The notes: generated by a model not told the origin, from the sequence alone. 64,000 nucleotides of DNA from Crambe crambe (GCA_963924555.1 OZ004583.1:8322582-8386581); one strand, 5' to 3'. Counted from the first letter of the stretch, positions 11,300-22,998 are shown. A program made the numbers and translations.

Positions 11300-11561
11300 C
11301 GCTCATGCGTACCCGCCCGCGCCACAGCTGGCCGGCCGCCGCGCCGTGCGCACACGGGGATCCTTTACCAACTTGCTTTTGCACTTGCGGAGACTTGCGG
11401 AGACTTGCGGAGGCTTGCGGAGGATTGCGGAGGCTTGCGGAGGAATGCGGAGACTTGCGGAGACTTGCGGAGACTTGCGGAGCCTTGCGGAGATTTGCGG
11501 AGACTTGCGCCGCATGCTAATTTGCTTGCGGATGATGTAATTGCACTTCTCGGCTTCCATA
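11300..11561 (-). repeat. Promoter-proximal repeat module, copy 2, with minisatellite
   Basis: An inverted copy of the module at 5551-5880. It has the same outer flank (11517-11561), an 11-12 base array written here as GGAGACTTGCGG (11390-11510), GATCCTTTACCAACTT, and a CpG-rich tail (11300-11360) that reaches to within about 45 bases of the start codon at 11256. Relative to that gene it has the same orientation and position as copy 1 has to the gene at 5894. Confidence 0.75.
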
Positions 11562-11820
11562 GACTAGTGCTACGTGTACTGAAATAGCTACAGCTCATAC
11601 CAAAGAGTGTTTTGTTGATAAATTGTTATTATTCATGTTATTATTATTATTATGTATCTATGCATGGTAAATCATATTATAATAATCACTCAATCGAAAC
11701 AGAATCCCCAACTTGAATGGGAAGTAGCTACGTAATGCATAACTAAACATACCTGAAGAGCTGAAGGGTTATGAATTATCATTTAATAGCAAACTTTTGA
11801 TAACTTGGACACACTGATGT

Positions 11821-13326
11821 TTATTTATGATATGTAACTAATGGTTGATGTATTTGGTAGTAGATGATCTTTGGGAATAGTGACGCACGAGTATGCCACA
11901 TCGTTATTGAGTTGTGTATCTTCCCCACATACATCTTCTCATACTCATGCCCTTGAGGATCATCATCATCATGCCCTTGAGCATCATCATCACCATGCCC
12001 TTGAGCATCATCATCATGCCCTTGAGCATCATCACCATGCCCTTGAGCAGTGCTATCATGTCTTTGAGCATCACCTTGCCCAGATAGCTTCAACTTGATA
12101 TGTATAATCACTGCTATGGCAATAACTGAAATCAGCAAGATTGCAATAATTATCACTGCTGACGCACCACCGATCACTGCAGCTCTCAGTGTATCATTAA
12201 TACCTGTAGTTAAAAATACAAAGTAACCTCATGCAGTGTACAATTACTTTGAGGTATATACATCTCCATGGAAATGCTCTCACTCTTCAGAAATGAGTCG
12301 CAGTTGGTGGAAAACAGGTCCACAAAGTACGTCATGTTATATTCCAATGATGTAGTGAAGTTTCTGATATTACTATCCAGTAGTGTTGTGATTTCCTCAT
12401 AGGAATCATCCATTGGTGTTATTGTCAAGTTATAATATAGCTCTGCGGTAGTCCAATCTCCCAACTGTGGCAGTGAGTCAGTGCAATCACTCTCACTGTA
12501 GTTGTAGGACAGGAAGGAGGGAGGTGATGGCTGTCCTGTAACATCATAATTACACTAGCTACTAGCTAGCTTAATCATTATTTTATGCTTGACCATGAGA
12601 TATTTATTATTCAAAGCTGCTTAGCCAGTTAATATTGATAGGCATGCATCATGATTGCAGCAAAAATGAAATCGGTTTAGAAAGATGTAGCTAGCTAGCT
12701 ATGTTTACCATAAAACTTATTTTCAAATCACCATGTGTGTTTACATGACATGCAATTATGTGATCACTAAACATGTTGTGACTGTATGGAATGTTTTGTT
12801 TTTTTCCAGTTATGGAGTAAAAGTAACCCAGCAACATGCAGAACTAATTGCAGAATATTTTGTTTGTAAAAGTACCTGGCATATCCAGGGTCAATTCTGA
12901 GACTCCATGCAGCCACTATGGAGTAGTTAGACCTGGGTACAGTGATGCTCATGTTGCTGTGTGTTGTGGAGTTGATATGCTTGAACATGAGCAATGCTGT
13001 GAAGCTGAACATTTCTCTTTCATCTGTGGCACAATCATGTCGTATTTCTTTGCTGTTATTGTCTGTAGATGCAGTATCACCATGCTCCTGATCAGGGCAT
13101 ATGAAATGCCAAGTGATGGATGAAACAGTCCTTGTGGAGTGACAGGAATACTGAACTGTACTTCCAGGACAAATTTCCATCCTTACATCCTCAGGATAAA
13201 TAGTAACAGTCCCAACAGAAACTAGATCAAACAAGAAGCATTTTCAAAAGAAGTTACTAATGGCTGTCCAAGGATTAAAAAGCATAAAGTAAAAAATATT
13301 CTTGCCAGCAATATCAAGGCCATCAT
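11821..13326 (-). pseudogene. Receptor A: Ig-FN3-TM pseudogene
   Basis: A copy of receptor C with several lesions. The signal exon (ATG at 13326, MMALILLARIFFTLCFLIL) has lost its splice donor: the bases that give AAAG|GTAATGACTAT in C are missing. The Ig exon (from about 13222 down to 12878) has a 26-base deletion near 12889 that removes the second conserved Cys (C reads IDCEDSGNYRYLD, A reads IDPGYA) and shifts the frame. The TM and tail exon (11821 to about 12207) lacks ten bases near 11936, so the frame leaves the tail before the tyrosine motif VAYSCV. The FN3 exon (about 12241-12537) is open. The tail still shows an array of QGHDDD-type units. Confidence 0.8.
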
Positions 13327-13782
13327 TGAATCACGACTGTGATAAATGGACCAGTTAGCTACAATTATAGAAGACCTGCAAACACTTTATTAGATTAGTA
13401 AAAATAATACCACCAAAGAGTAAAGTTCAAGTTGTTCTCACCAAAGTTCAATTATTATAAACTTTAGGAATGGTTCCATGGGATGATACACAGTGAGTTT
13501 ACTTAACTACTAGTGTGTAATATTGTTTACTCTTGGTGATTCTGTTCAGAAAATGATTGTTGGAGGGAAGTAAAATGCATTGAGAACTCATGATAATAAA
13601 GAGCATACATGTTAATTTAACAAGGGGAAAACAAAAGAAAAAGCCCTTCAACCACAGCTATGTGGGAGAAGTGAAGGGCTGAAGGGTTTTGTGAATGATT
13701 AGTTACTTCAAAACAACTTTGTTAACAAGTTAGCTAATAATGTACTGACGTCTGTTTATGATAACTGATAATTTGTAGATTA
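13327..13782. other. Spacer between receptors B and A
   Basis: 456 bases without a gene. It matches the spacer between D and C (17267-17714) almost throughout, with a short extra segment near 13632-13650. Nothing else was recognised; it should hold the upstream region of gene A. Confidence 0.6.
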
Positions 13783-15187
13783 TTATTTTGGTAGCAGATG
13801 AACTTTGGGAATAGTGACACACGAGTATGCCACATTGTTATTGAGTCGGATATCTTCGTCACGTATATCTAAAAACACAGCCTCGTATTCATGTCCTTGA
13901 GCAACATGTTGTCTCTGAACATCGTGTTGTGTCAAAGCATCATCATGTCCTTGAGCATGTCTTGGGACATCACCATGTCCTCCCATGTTGTCATTTGATA
14001 AACCACTCGAATGCATTTGAGAGAGAATCATTTCCTTAGCGAGGGCGAGCTTCTTCTGTCTTTCCTTATACTCGGCCACTTTCCTGGTTCGTGAGATCAC
14101 CAAACAGCAGGTGTAGATGAGGTACGTTATGAGGGAGAAAGCTAAGGAGCCGCACAGGAACACTGACACACTCACAGCTATAATAACAGTCACGCTAACA
14201 TTCGGCGTAGGATCTGGAGATAAATAGTAAAAGCACAAGTTGTGGAATGCACGTCAACATACATAGCTATAACTAATACATACAGACAGTAACACTAATA
14301 GGATAATCACAACATTTAAATGTGAACCATAATAGTTCTTGTATACGTATAGCACAAAGATTTTTTCAATGGCTAAGCTTACCTGTGCCTCTTGTAAGGG
14401 TTGTCTCTGTGGACGACTCATTTGTAGTACATTGAGCTGATGATACATAGACTTCCATGGAAATACCATCACTTGTTTGAAGTATCCCACAGATGGTGGT
14501 GCGTAGGTTCATGATGTACGCTATGTTATACTGTAGAGCTGCTGGTGTGTTCCTAGCGTTGCCATCAAGTAAGAACGTAAATTGTTGATGCGAATGATTT
14601 ATTGGTGTTATTGTCAAGTTATATTATTCTGTGGTGGTCCAAGCGTAGCCAGTGGATGTCCACTGTGGCATGTGAGTCAGCACAACTTCCACTGTAGTTG
14701 TAGGAGAGGAAAGAGGGAGATGGTCGTCCTGTATAAGGGTATGAGACTGTGTGAAGTGACTATGGAGTAGTTTGACCTGAGTACAGTGATGCTCATGTTG
14801 CTTTGTGTTGAGTTTATTTGCTCATATGTGAGCATTGCTGTGAAACTAAACGTTTCTCCTTCATTTGTGGCACAATCATGTCGTATTCCTTTGCTGTTAT
14901 TGTCTATAGTTTCAGTGTAACCAGGATATTCCTGACCAGGGCATATGAAACGCCACGTGATGGATGAAAGTGTCCATGTGGAGTGACAGGAATACTGAAC
15001 TGTACTTCCAGGACAAATTTCCATCCTTACATCCTCAGGATAAATAGTAGTGATTCCAATGCAAACTAGATCAGACAAGAAGACTTAGTATGTATGATAA
15101 CATCTCTCCTAGGACTTTTTATAGTTTACCTTTGAGTAAGAAGTACAAGGTTAAAATCCTTGGCAATAATATTGAGGCTGCCATCAT
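13783..15187 (-). pseudogene. Receptor B: Ig-FN3-TM pseudogene
   Basis: A copy of receptor D. The signal exon (ATG at 15187, MMAASILLPRILTLYFLL) and the TM/tail exon (13783 to about 14213, with HEYEAVFLDI and VAYSCVTIPK) are open and nearly identical to D. The middle is damaged. About 120 bases are missing near 14745, removing the end of the Ig exon with its second Cys and the whole Ig-FN3 intron. The FN3 exon also has an 11-base gap near 14643 relative to D, which breaks the frame. A functional product is unlikely. Confidence 0.75.
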
Positions 15188-15476
15188 AATCACATGTACT
15201 GAAATAGCTACAGCTCATACCAAAGAGTTTGTATTGTAATTGGTTAATTATTCATGCTATTATGTATTTATGAATGGTAGCTGTAGTTCATATAATTATC
15301 ACTCAATCGGAACAGAATCCCCAACTTGAATGGGAAGTACGTAGCTAATGCTTTTCAACCATAACTAAACATACATGTTGGAAGGTTTATACTGAAGAGC
15401 TGAAAGGTTATGAATCATCAAACTTTTGATAACTTGGACACACTAATGTTTATTTATGATAACTAATGGTATAGAG

Positions 15477-17266
15477 TCACAAATAATTTTGTGGTAGCAG
15501 ATGATTTTTGGGAATAGTGACACACGAATATGCCACATTGTTATTGAGTTGGATATCTTCCCCACATACATCTAAAATCACAGTCTCATACTCATGCTCT
15601 TGAGCATCATCATCATCATGCCCTTGAGCATCATCACCATGCCCTTGAGCATCATCACCATGCCCTTGAGCATCATCACCATGCCCTTGAGCAGTACTGT
15701 CATGTCCTTGAGTATCAACTTGCCCAGATAGCTTCAACTCGATATATACAATCACTGCTATGGCAATAACTGAAATCAGCAAGATTGCAATAATTATCAC
15801 TGCCGATGCACCACCGATCACTGCAGCTCTTAGTGTATCATTAATACCTGTAGTTAAAAATATAAAGTAACCTCATGCAGCTTTATGCATGCTACCAGTA
15901 CTATAATAATTATAATGGCTGGCTGTTGTTCACCTCCATTCTCTTGTTCTGTGGACTGTGTTTGATAACCTGATAGTAAAACAGAGCATATTAAGTAGTT
16001 GAGCTATGTGTGTAGCTGTTCTTCACCTCCAGTTACTTGCTCTGTGGATGGCATTGTACAATTACTTTGAGGTATATACATCTCCATGGAAACGCTCTCA
16101 CTCTTCAGAAATGAGTCACAGCTGGTGGAAAACAGGTCCACAAAGTACGTCATGTTATATTCCAATGATGTAGTGAAGTTTCTGATATTGCTATCCAGTA
16201 GTGTTGTGATTTCCTCATAGGAATCATCCATTGGTGTTATTGTCAAGTTATATTGCTCTGTGGTGGTCCGAGCATCCGTAAGGGTAGCCAGTGGATGTGG
16301 ATGTCCACTGTGGCATGTGAGTCAGTGCAACTCTCGCTGTAGTTGTAGGACAGGGAGGAGGGAGGGGATGGCCGTCCTGTAATAAGTACGTACATGTATG
16401 CATCAGCAAGTAATTATATGTAGCTACACTTAGCCTCTTCCCCAGGCTAGCTATCCTAGCTACTAGCTTAATCATTATTTTAAGCTGTGCATGCTTCATC
16501 ATGATTTTTTGAGATATTATTCAAAGCTGCTTGGCTAGTTGCATAATAATTATTGATAGACATGCACATGTTTGCAGCAAAAATGAAATTGGTTTAGAAA
16601 GATGTTGCTATGTTTACCATAAAACTTGTTTTCAAATCACCATGTGTGTTCACATGGTTGTGTAATTTTGTGATTACTAAACTCATGCTGTGACTGTATG
16701 GAATGTTGTTTTTTTTTCCAGTTGTGGAGTAAAAGTAACCCAGCAACATGCAGAATTATGCTTGCTCATAAAAGTACCTGGCATATCCAGGTATCTGTAA
16801 TTTCCTGAGTCTTCGCAGTCAATTCTGAGACTCCGTGCAGTCAATATGGAGTAGTTTGGCCTGAGTACAGTGATGCTCATGCTGCTTTGTGTCGTGGAGT
16901 TAATATATTTGAACATGAGCAATGCTGTGAAGCTAAACATTTCTCTTTCGTCTGTGGCACAATCATGTTGTATTTCTTTGCTGTTATTGTCTGTAGATTC
17001 AGTATAACCATGGTCCTGATCAGGACATATGAAATGCCACGTGATGGATGAAACAGTCCTTGTGGAGTGACAGGAATACTGAACTGTACTTCCAGGACAA
17101 ATTTCCATCCTTACATCCTCAGGATAAATAGTAACAATCCCAACAGAAACTAGATCAAACAAGAAGCATTTTCAAAAGAATTACTAATGGCTGTCCAATA
17201 GTCATTACCTTTGATTAAGAAGCATAAAGTAAAAAATATTCTCAGCAGTAATATCAAGGCCATCAT
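15477..17266 (-). pseudogene. Receptor C: Ig-FN3-TM, one frameshift
   Basis: Exons: signal 17209-17266 (MMALILLLRIFFTLCFLIK), Ig 16778-17149 (CPGSTVQYSC to IDCEDSGNYRYLD, Trp in SSITWHFIC), FN3 16027-16376, a 36-base linker 15934-15969 (GYQTQSTEQENG) and TM/tail 15477-15847. All introns are phase 1. The TM segment is ASAVIIIAILLISVIAIAVI. The tail carries four AQGHGDD-type units, then HEYETVIL and the ITIM-like VAYSCV. Relative to D, the FN3 exon is one base short near 16281, which puts a stop soon after. That base could be a real mutation, an allele or an assembly error, so C may be a functional allele elsewhere. Confidence 0.7.
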
Positions 17267-17714
17267 TGAATCACAACTGTGATAGATGGACCAGTTAGCT
17301 ACAATTATAGAAGACCTGCAAACACTTTATTGGATTAGTAAAAATAATACCACCAAAGAGTAAAGTTCAAGTTGTTCTCACCAAAGTTCAAATCATAATT
17401 ATTATAAACTTTAGGAATGGTTCCATGGGATGATACACAGTGAGTTTACTTCACTACTAGTGTGTAACATTGTTTACTCTTGGTGATTCTGTTCAGAAAA
17501 TGATTGTTGGAGGGAAGTAAAATGCATTGAGAACTCATGATAATAAAGAGCATACATGTTAATTTAACAAGGGGAAAACAAAACCACAGCTATGTGGGAG
17601 AAGTGAAGGGCTGAAGGGTTTTGTGAATGACTAGTTACTTCAAAACAACTTTGTTAACAAGTTAGCTAATAATGTACTGACGTCTGTTTATGATAACTGA
17701 TAATTTGTAGATTA
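17267..17714. other. Spacer between receptors D and C
   Basis: 448 bases without a gene, shared with the spacer at 13327-13782. It should contain the promoter of gene C and the 3' end region of gene D. No further motif was recognised. Confidence 0.6.
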
Positions 17715-19244
17715 TTATTTTGGTAGCAGATGAACTTTGGGAATAGTGACACACGAGTATGCCACATTGTTATTGAGTCGGATATCTTTGTCACGTATAT
17801 CTAAAAACACAGCCTCGTATTCATGTCCTTGAGCAACATGTTGTCTCTGAACATCGTGTTGTGTCAAAGCATCATCATGTCCTTGAGCATGTCTTGGGAC
17901 ATCACCATGTCCTCCCATGTTGTCATTTGATAAACCACTCGAATGCATTTGAGAGAGAATCATTTCCTTAGTGAGGGCGAGCTTCTTCTGTCTTTCCTTA
18001 TACTCGGCCACTTTCCTGGTTCGTGAGATCACCAAACAGCAGGTGTAGATGAGGTACGTTATGAGGGAGAAAGCTAAGGAGCCGCACAGGAGCACTGACA
18101 CACTCACAGCTATAATAACAGTCACGCTAACATTCGGCGTAGGATCTGGAGATAAATAGTAAAAGTATGAGTTGTGGAATGCACATCAACATACATAGCT
18201 ATAACTAATGCATAGAGACAGTAACACTAATAGGATAATCACAACATTTAAATGTGAACCATAATAGTTCTTGTATACGTATAGCACAAAGATTTTTTCA
18301 ATGGCTAAGCTTACCTGTGCCTCTTGTAAGGGTTGTCTCTGTGGATGACTCATTTGTAGTACATTGAGCTGATGATACATAGACTTCCATGGAAATACCA
18401 TCACTTGTTTGAAGTATCCCACAGATGGTGGTGCGTAGGTTCATGATGTATGCTATATTATACTGTAGAGCTGCTGGTGTGTTCCTAGTGTTACCATCAA
18501 GTAAGAACGTAAATTGTTGATGCAAATGATTTATTGGTGTTATTGTCAAGTTATATTGCTCTGTGGTGGTCTGAGTATCCATAGGGGGTAGCCAGTGGAT
18601 GTCCACTGTGGCATGTGAGTCAGTGCAACCTCCACTGTAGTTGTAGGACAGGAAAGAGGGAGGGGATGGTTGTCCTGTATAAGGGTATGAATAACCAACC
18701 ATGTACAGTAAGATATGACATCTAGTCTAGTGAATAATAATGTGAAGTTGTTTACCTGGCATATCCAGGTATCTGTAATTTCCTGAGTCTTCACAGTCAA
18801 TTCTGAGACTGTGTGCAGTCACTATGAAGTAGTTAGACCTGAGTACAGTGATGCTCATGTTGCTTTGTGTCGTAGAGTTTATTTGCTCGTATGTGAGCAT
18901 TGCTGTGAAGCTAAACATTTCTCCTTCGTCTGTGGGACAATCATGTTGTATTTCTTTGCTGTTATTGTCTATAGTTTCAGTGTAACCAGATTCCTGACCA
19001 GGGCATATGAAATGCCACGTAATGGATGAAAGTGTCCCTGTGGAGTGACAGGAATACTGAACTGTACTTCCAGGACAAATTTCCATCCTTACATCCTCAG
19101 GATAAATAGTAGTGATTTCGATGGAAACTATAGATCGAATAACAACAACAGTGATTAACCACGACTATATTAACCACAACTGTAACAGTCACCTTTGACT
19201 GATAAACACAGAACCACAGTCTTTAACAATGCTGAGATCACCAT
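17715..19244 (-). CDS. Receptor D: Ig-FN3 single-pass membrane protein
   Basis: Four exons, all joined in phase 1: signal 19193-19244 (MVISALLKTVVLCLSVK), Ig-like 18756-19127, FN3-like 18315-18674, TM plus tail 17715-18145. Total 404 codons. The Ig module has Cys in CPGSTVQYSC, Trp in SSITWHFIC and Cys in IDCEDSGNYRY. The second module has CTDSHATVDIHW and EQYNLTITP. The membrane segment is rich in V, S, L and F (VIIAVSVSVLLCGSLAF), followed by basic ISRTRK. The cytoplasmic tail has HAQGHDD-type repeats and two tyrosine sites, HEYEAVFLDI and VAYSCVTIPK; the latter fits the ITIM consensus. This is the one intact member of the A-D set. A cell-surface signalling or recognition role is inference from architecture; the ligand is unknown. 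Confidence 0.8.
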
Positions 19245-19690
19245 CACTGAGTTGAGCAAGTTAGTGTGGATGAGGCTAGAGCTACGTAGTTATCACCAGT
19301 CCTCTTGCTAATGGTTAGCTACAGTATAGCTGTTAGTAAACAAAGTGTTCGTATAATAGCCAACTATATTATAATGATAGATCACTGTGCTACTGTGACA
19401 TAAGAGCATTACATCATGATTCCCAATGTGTATTATATACGTAACATGAGATTTTCTACTAGCCATCCTTGCTGGCTATTATACACATGTGGCTATCATG
19501 CAAGGGAAAGTTGGGAGATGAATTCATGTTATGATAACACACACCGAAGTAGATATAAACATAATAATCATTATTATTAATAATTCTTATTGATCTGATT
19601 TACTGAGTAAGCTACATTCTCAGTCACTTCAATGTTTCCAGGAACTACTTCTTCATACACTGGAACAATTGGAGCGAGATTTATCACATG
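19245..19690. other. Spacer between receptors E and D
   Basis: 446 bases, AT-rich, with a TTATTATTAATAATTCTTATT stretch near 19570-19590. No gene or repeat was recognised. It should carry the promoter of D and the 3' end of E. Confidence 0.5.
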
Positions 19691-21440
19691 TTACCCTGAC
19701 TCTGCTCTTGAGGGACTTCCCAAGTGTGTAATGGGTTGCATCCTCAATTGCTTCTTTCTACACTTCTTTCCCAAAAGTATAAACCCCCAAAAAAGTATCA
19801 CAATGTTGAAGAGGACAAAACTGGTTGATGTTCCAATCAATGCTGATGTCAACATTTCCACCTTGGCATTGTATTCACTCATAGGCACACAATTCTCTGT
19901 GAGACAATTATCATAAAATAAAACCACATCTGACTCATTGCTAGTATTATAGCTACACTCATAGAGAGAGAAGGATTCAGTTGTGGCTTTTACTTCCTCC
20001 TTGAAGAGGAACTCTCCTATGGTACTGATATACCATACATGTCTGACATAATAATGTAGCCATTACAATCATACTTGTATTTGGAGTAGTCGCGGTGTTG
20101 TCTGTACGATTACACTGAGGGAATGGTATCCAATTCCCATTCGTACAGGTGACAGTTGTCTTATTAGTGGGGAAATACCCCTCATCACACTGGAAGGTCG
20201 CACTACTAGCCCCTTCAGAAAAGTTCCCCAATCGACCATTGGTGAGAAGTATGAGAGGGTCACATTCTTTATGAGGGGGAAAAATTATACTTAAAAAAGT
20301 GACGTCATTACTTTTATGCATTACCTTCAATGGGATTGACACAAATGCTGTCATCGAGACTTGAGTTCCATTGTTCATTTACTCCACACTCCACCATGAC
20401 TTCATCTCCACTGTTATTACACTGAAGGACTAAAATCTCTCTTTGTGTCGTCAAGGAGTAATAATGGCGTGTGATAATTGAAGCATTTAGTGGACCAAGC
20501 AATGGGCAATGACCTGTGTAAATAATTCATGGAAATAAAACATCTAGTCAAAAAAACAATACGTTACTACCAATGGAGAAATGTGATGATGTATCATCTT
20601 GTGATATTCCATGACAGTAAGAGGTAGTGATGGTGATGCTGTAGAGTGTATTATTTCTCAGTTGAAGAGTTATTGAGGAGTTGGAGGTGGTGAAGTCTCC
20701 ACTGCCTGATGGTGGTGGAGGAGACACTGTGATGGAGTAACTGTCAACTCTCTTTGAATGTATTGAACTCCATGTAGCCATTAAGGACTGCATGCTGTCA
20801 TTCACTTCTTCTGAAGGCAGTAAACTCAGATTTGAAAGATGTGAGTCTGGAACTGAATTGACATCCCATTATTGTTAACTGATTATCGGGCCTTTGGCCC
20901 AGTAACTAGCATACATAGATAGAAGCTGAGCCCTATTATAGCTACTTACAGTTGATATTGAGTATGGCTGTGTCAGTCCTGCATGTGATTCTGGTTCCAT
21001 TGAGTTGGAGTGCCACTGTTAAGTGAAGTGTTGAGGTGATCATGGTGCCATTCAAGGAGGTGAACTCAGCTCTAACTGGAGAAGATGCCAGTGTATAATT
21101 CCTGATCATTCCAACTCTATCTAATTGATGATCAATAAATATAGGAAGCATGCGTCCATCTGGAACATTCAGCATCCACTCTATGCCTAGGAGGTCGTTG
21201 ACAGTGCAGATATAGACTACTTCATCACCAGGACAGAGAATACTAGTCTCATTAATCCTAATGAGGTCTGCAGCTATACAAATTCAGTGTACATAACTAA
21301 GTAGGTATAAACATAAACTACAGAATTAGCTATGACTGTATGTAGCTATTACCTGATTTTGTCAGCATCAGCTGATTTAGAATGCAGACACAGTATATCC
21401 ATGCAGCAACTTGAGATATAGCTGTAGTCATGACAGACAT
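19691..21440 (-). CDS. Receptor E: Ig-FN3-sushi-sushi membrane protein
   Basis: Six exons in phase 1: signal 21353-21440 (ATG at 21440, AAWIYCVCILNQLML), Ig-like 20950-21273 (CPGDEVVYIC, Trp in GIEWML, Cys in TRITCRTD), FN3-like 20571-20852 (SITVSPPPPSGSG), sushi-like 20325-20513 (HCPLLGP, four Cys), sushi/CCP 20108-20266 (ECDPLILLTNGRLGNFSEGA, FQCDEGY, VTCTNGNW, PQC) and TM plus tail 19691-19896. Total 415 codons. The TM segment is SFVLFNIVILFWGFILL, followed by KKCRKKQ. The tail is short and has no tyrosine motif. The exon-per-domain layout and phase 1 introns match receptor D, so the two types probably share an origin by exon shuffling. Confidence 0.8.
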
Positions 21441-21720
21441 GCACTCAACTTGAACTGTATAGTGTAGCCTATAAGCTATACTAGTTATTAAATACAGTTT
21501 ATGATATGAGAGCATGGGAATTAATAATAATTATTCTAAATCTGCTACGTAATAATAATTTTTTTGGATGTTAATTTGAATTGCGTAGTTAATAGAGCTA
21601 ACTACTTTTGAAGTCTATTGATAAAAACCAGTATTAGCTATCTGTGTTAGAGCTTTACATTTATGTAGGCAATATTCCCAGTCACTTTAATGCTCTCAGA
21701 TTTTTTTTGGAACTATTTCT

Positions 21721-22828
21721 TCATACACATGCAGGAACAATTGGGGCAAGTGTCTCTGCATTCTCCCTTAAGCCTGTGGTGCTTTGCTCTGAGTGTTCAA
21801 CGGCTGACATGAACTTTATCTTTGATTGTTTTTGTCCACATTTCTTTCCCAAAAGCAGTCCCAGGATAAAGGTCACAATATTGAAAGTAAGAAAACTGAT
21901 GGATGCTCCGATTAATGCAGAAATTGGCAGTTCCACCTTAACATTATGGTTACTCGTAGTCATGAAATCTCCTTGTATTGAGAGTAGAAAGAGAGAGAAA
22001 ATGACCAAATTAAGTCTCGACTATAATAGCATGCTAGTTACATGTAGCCTAGCAACACTTCAATTTATGCTCACCAAGGGACTGTGTGGTGTTCTGCTGG
22101 GTTTCAACAGAGGTACCAATTGGGGTGCAAATGTGGTTTTCTGGAAGTGGTTTCCGATTCCTATCGATACAGAAAGCAGTCATCCTGATGAAAGGAGAAA
22201 AATTCCTCATCGCACTGGAAGGTCACATTGGCCCCCTCGACTGTACTGGAGTAGTTTCCCAGCTAACCATGCAAGGGAGGTATTGGATGACCACATCCTT
22301 GAAGGGGAAAACAAATTATGCATTATTTTTTTAAATCTAGCTACGTAACTAGCTAGCTATACCTTTGGAGGAATTGATGCACACATGGCTAAGAGTTGAG
22401 TTCCATTGTCCATCTATTTCACACTCCACCATGATATTCTCTTCTCTACTATCATTGCACCTAAGAATTAAAGCCTCTCTTTGCGAATCAGGTATGAAGG
22501 TGTGATAATGGACAGTACTTGAAGGCCTTATCAATGGGCAATGACCTGTAAAATTATTAAAGGGAAAATTGGTTCAGTGCATACCAAAGGAGAAATGTGA
22601 TGATGTATCATCTTGTGATATTCCATAACAATAAGAGGTAGTGATGGTGATGTTATAGCGTGTGTTATTTCTCAGTTGAAGAGTTACTGAGGATTTGGAG
22701 GTGGTGAAGTCTCCACTGCCTGATGGTGGGGGAGGAGACACTGTGATGGACTCTCTCTGGATGTATTGAACTCCATGTAGCCATGAAGCCACTGTTATGT
22801 GAAGTGTCGAGGTGGCTGTAGTGGTATT
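21721..22828 (-). pseudogene. Receptor F: truncated paralogue of E
   Basis: The TM/tail exon (21721 to about 21973, SFLTFNIVTFILGLLLGKKC) and the second sushi-like exon (22362-22545, HCPLIRP, four Cys) are open. The CCP exon around 22085-22300 has frameshifts and stops after FQCDEEFF. The FN3 exon (about 22587-22760) is fused to a scrap of the Ig exon (STLHITVASW), and the upstream exons are missing. The break coincides with the Gypsy LTR at 22828. A + strand frame across this segment (21644-22348) is a shadow. Confidence 0.75.
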
Positions 22829-22998
22829 TACAGTGTTCAAAGAAGAAACCGCTTGTGTGCTTGGACCGCGTGGCAACTAACTTATCATTACATAATCGTG
22901 AATTACATAATTGTGACATGATGTATGATTGTGATGTAATCATGACATAATGTGTGATTGTGATACATATGAGCATAATAGTAAGTATGAACATTACA
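22828..22998 (-). repeat. Gypsy 3' LTR
   Basis: On the minus strand it starts TGTAATGTTCATAC right after the GGGAGGGA tract that follows the integrase gene, and ends near AACACTGTAA. Its last 47 bases recur at 37348-37394. The middle has imperfect repeats of GATTGTGATG / ATTACATAAT words (22885-22985). It lies inside receptor F. Confidence 0.65.

Larger units (their letters stand above)
11572..19250. repeat. Tandem segmental duplication of a two-gene receptor unit
   Basis: The segment 11572-15190 (genes A and B) repeats 15193-19250 (genes C and D) in the same order and orientation. The left ends share TACTGAAATAGCTACAGCTC and about 170 further bases (11578 and 15195). A pairs with C, and B with D, through exons, introns and spacers. 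The two units are about 3.6 and 4.1 kb; the shorter one carries the deletions described under genes A and B. Confidence 0.85.

Noticed and set aside
21644..22348. 234-codon + strand frame across receptor F
   Set aside because: It runs opposite to the TM and sushi exons of receptor F, which have clear domain signatures and splice sites.
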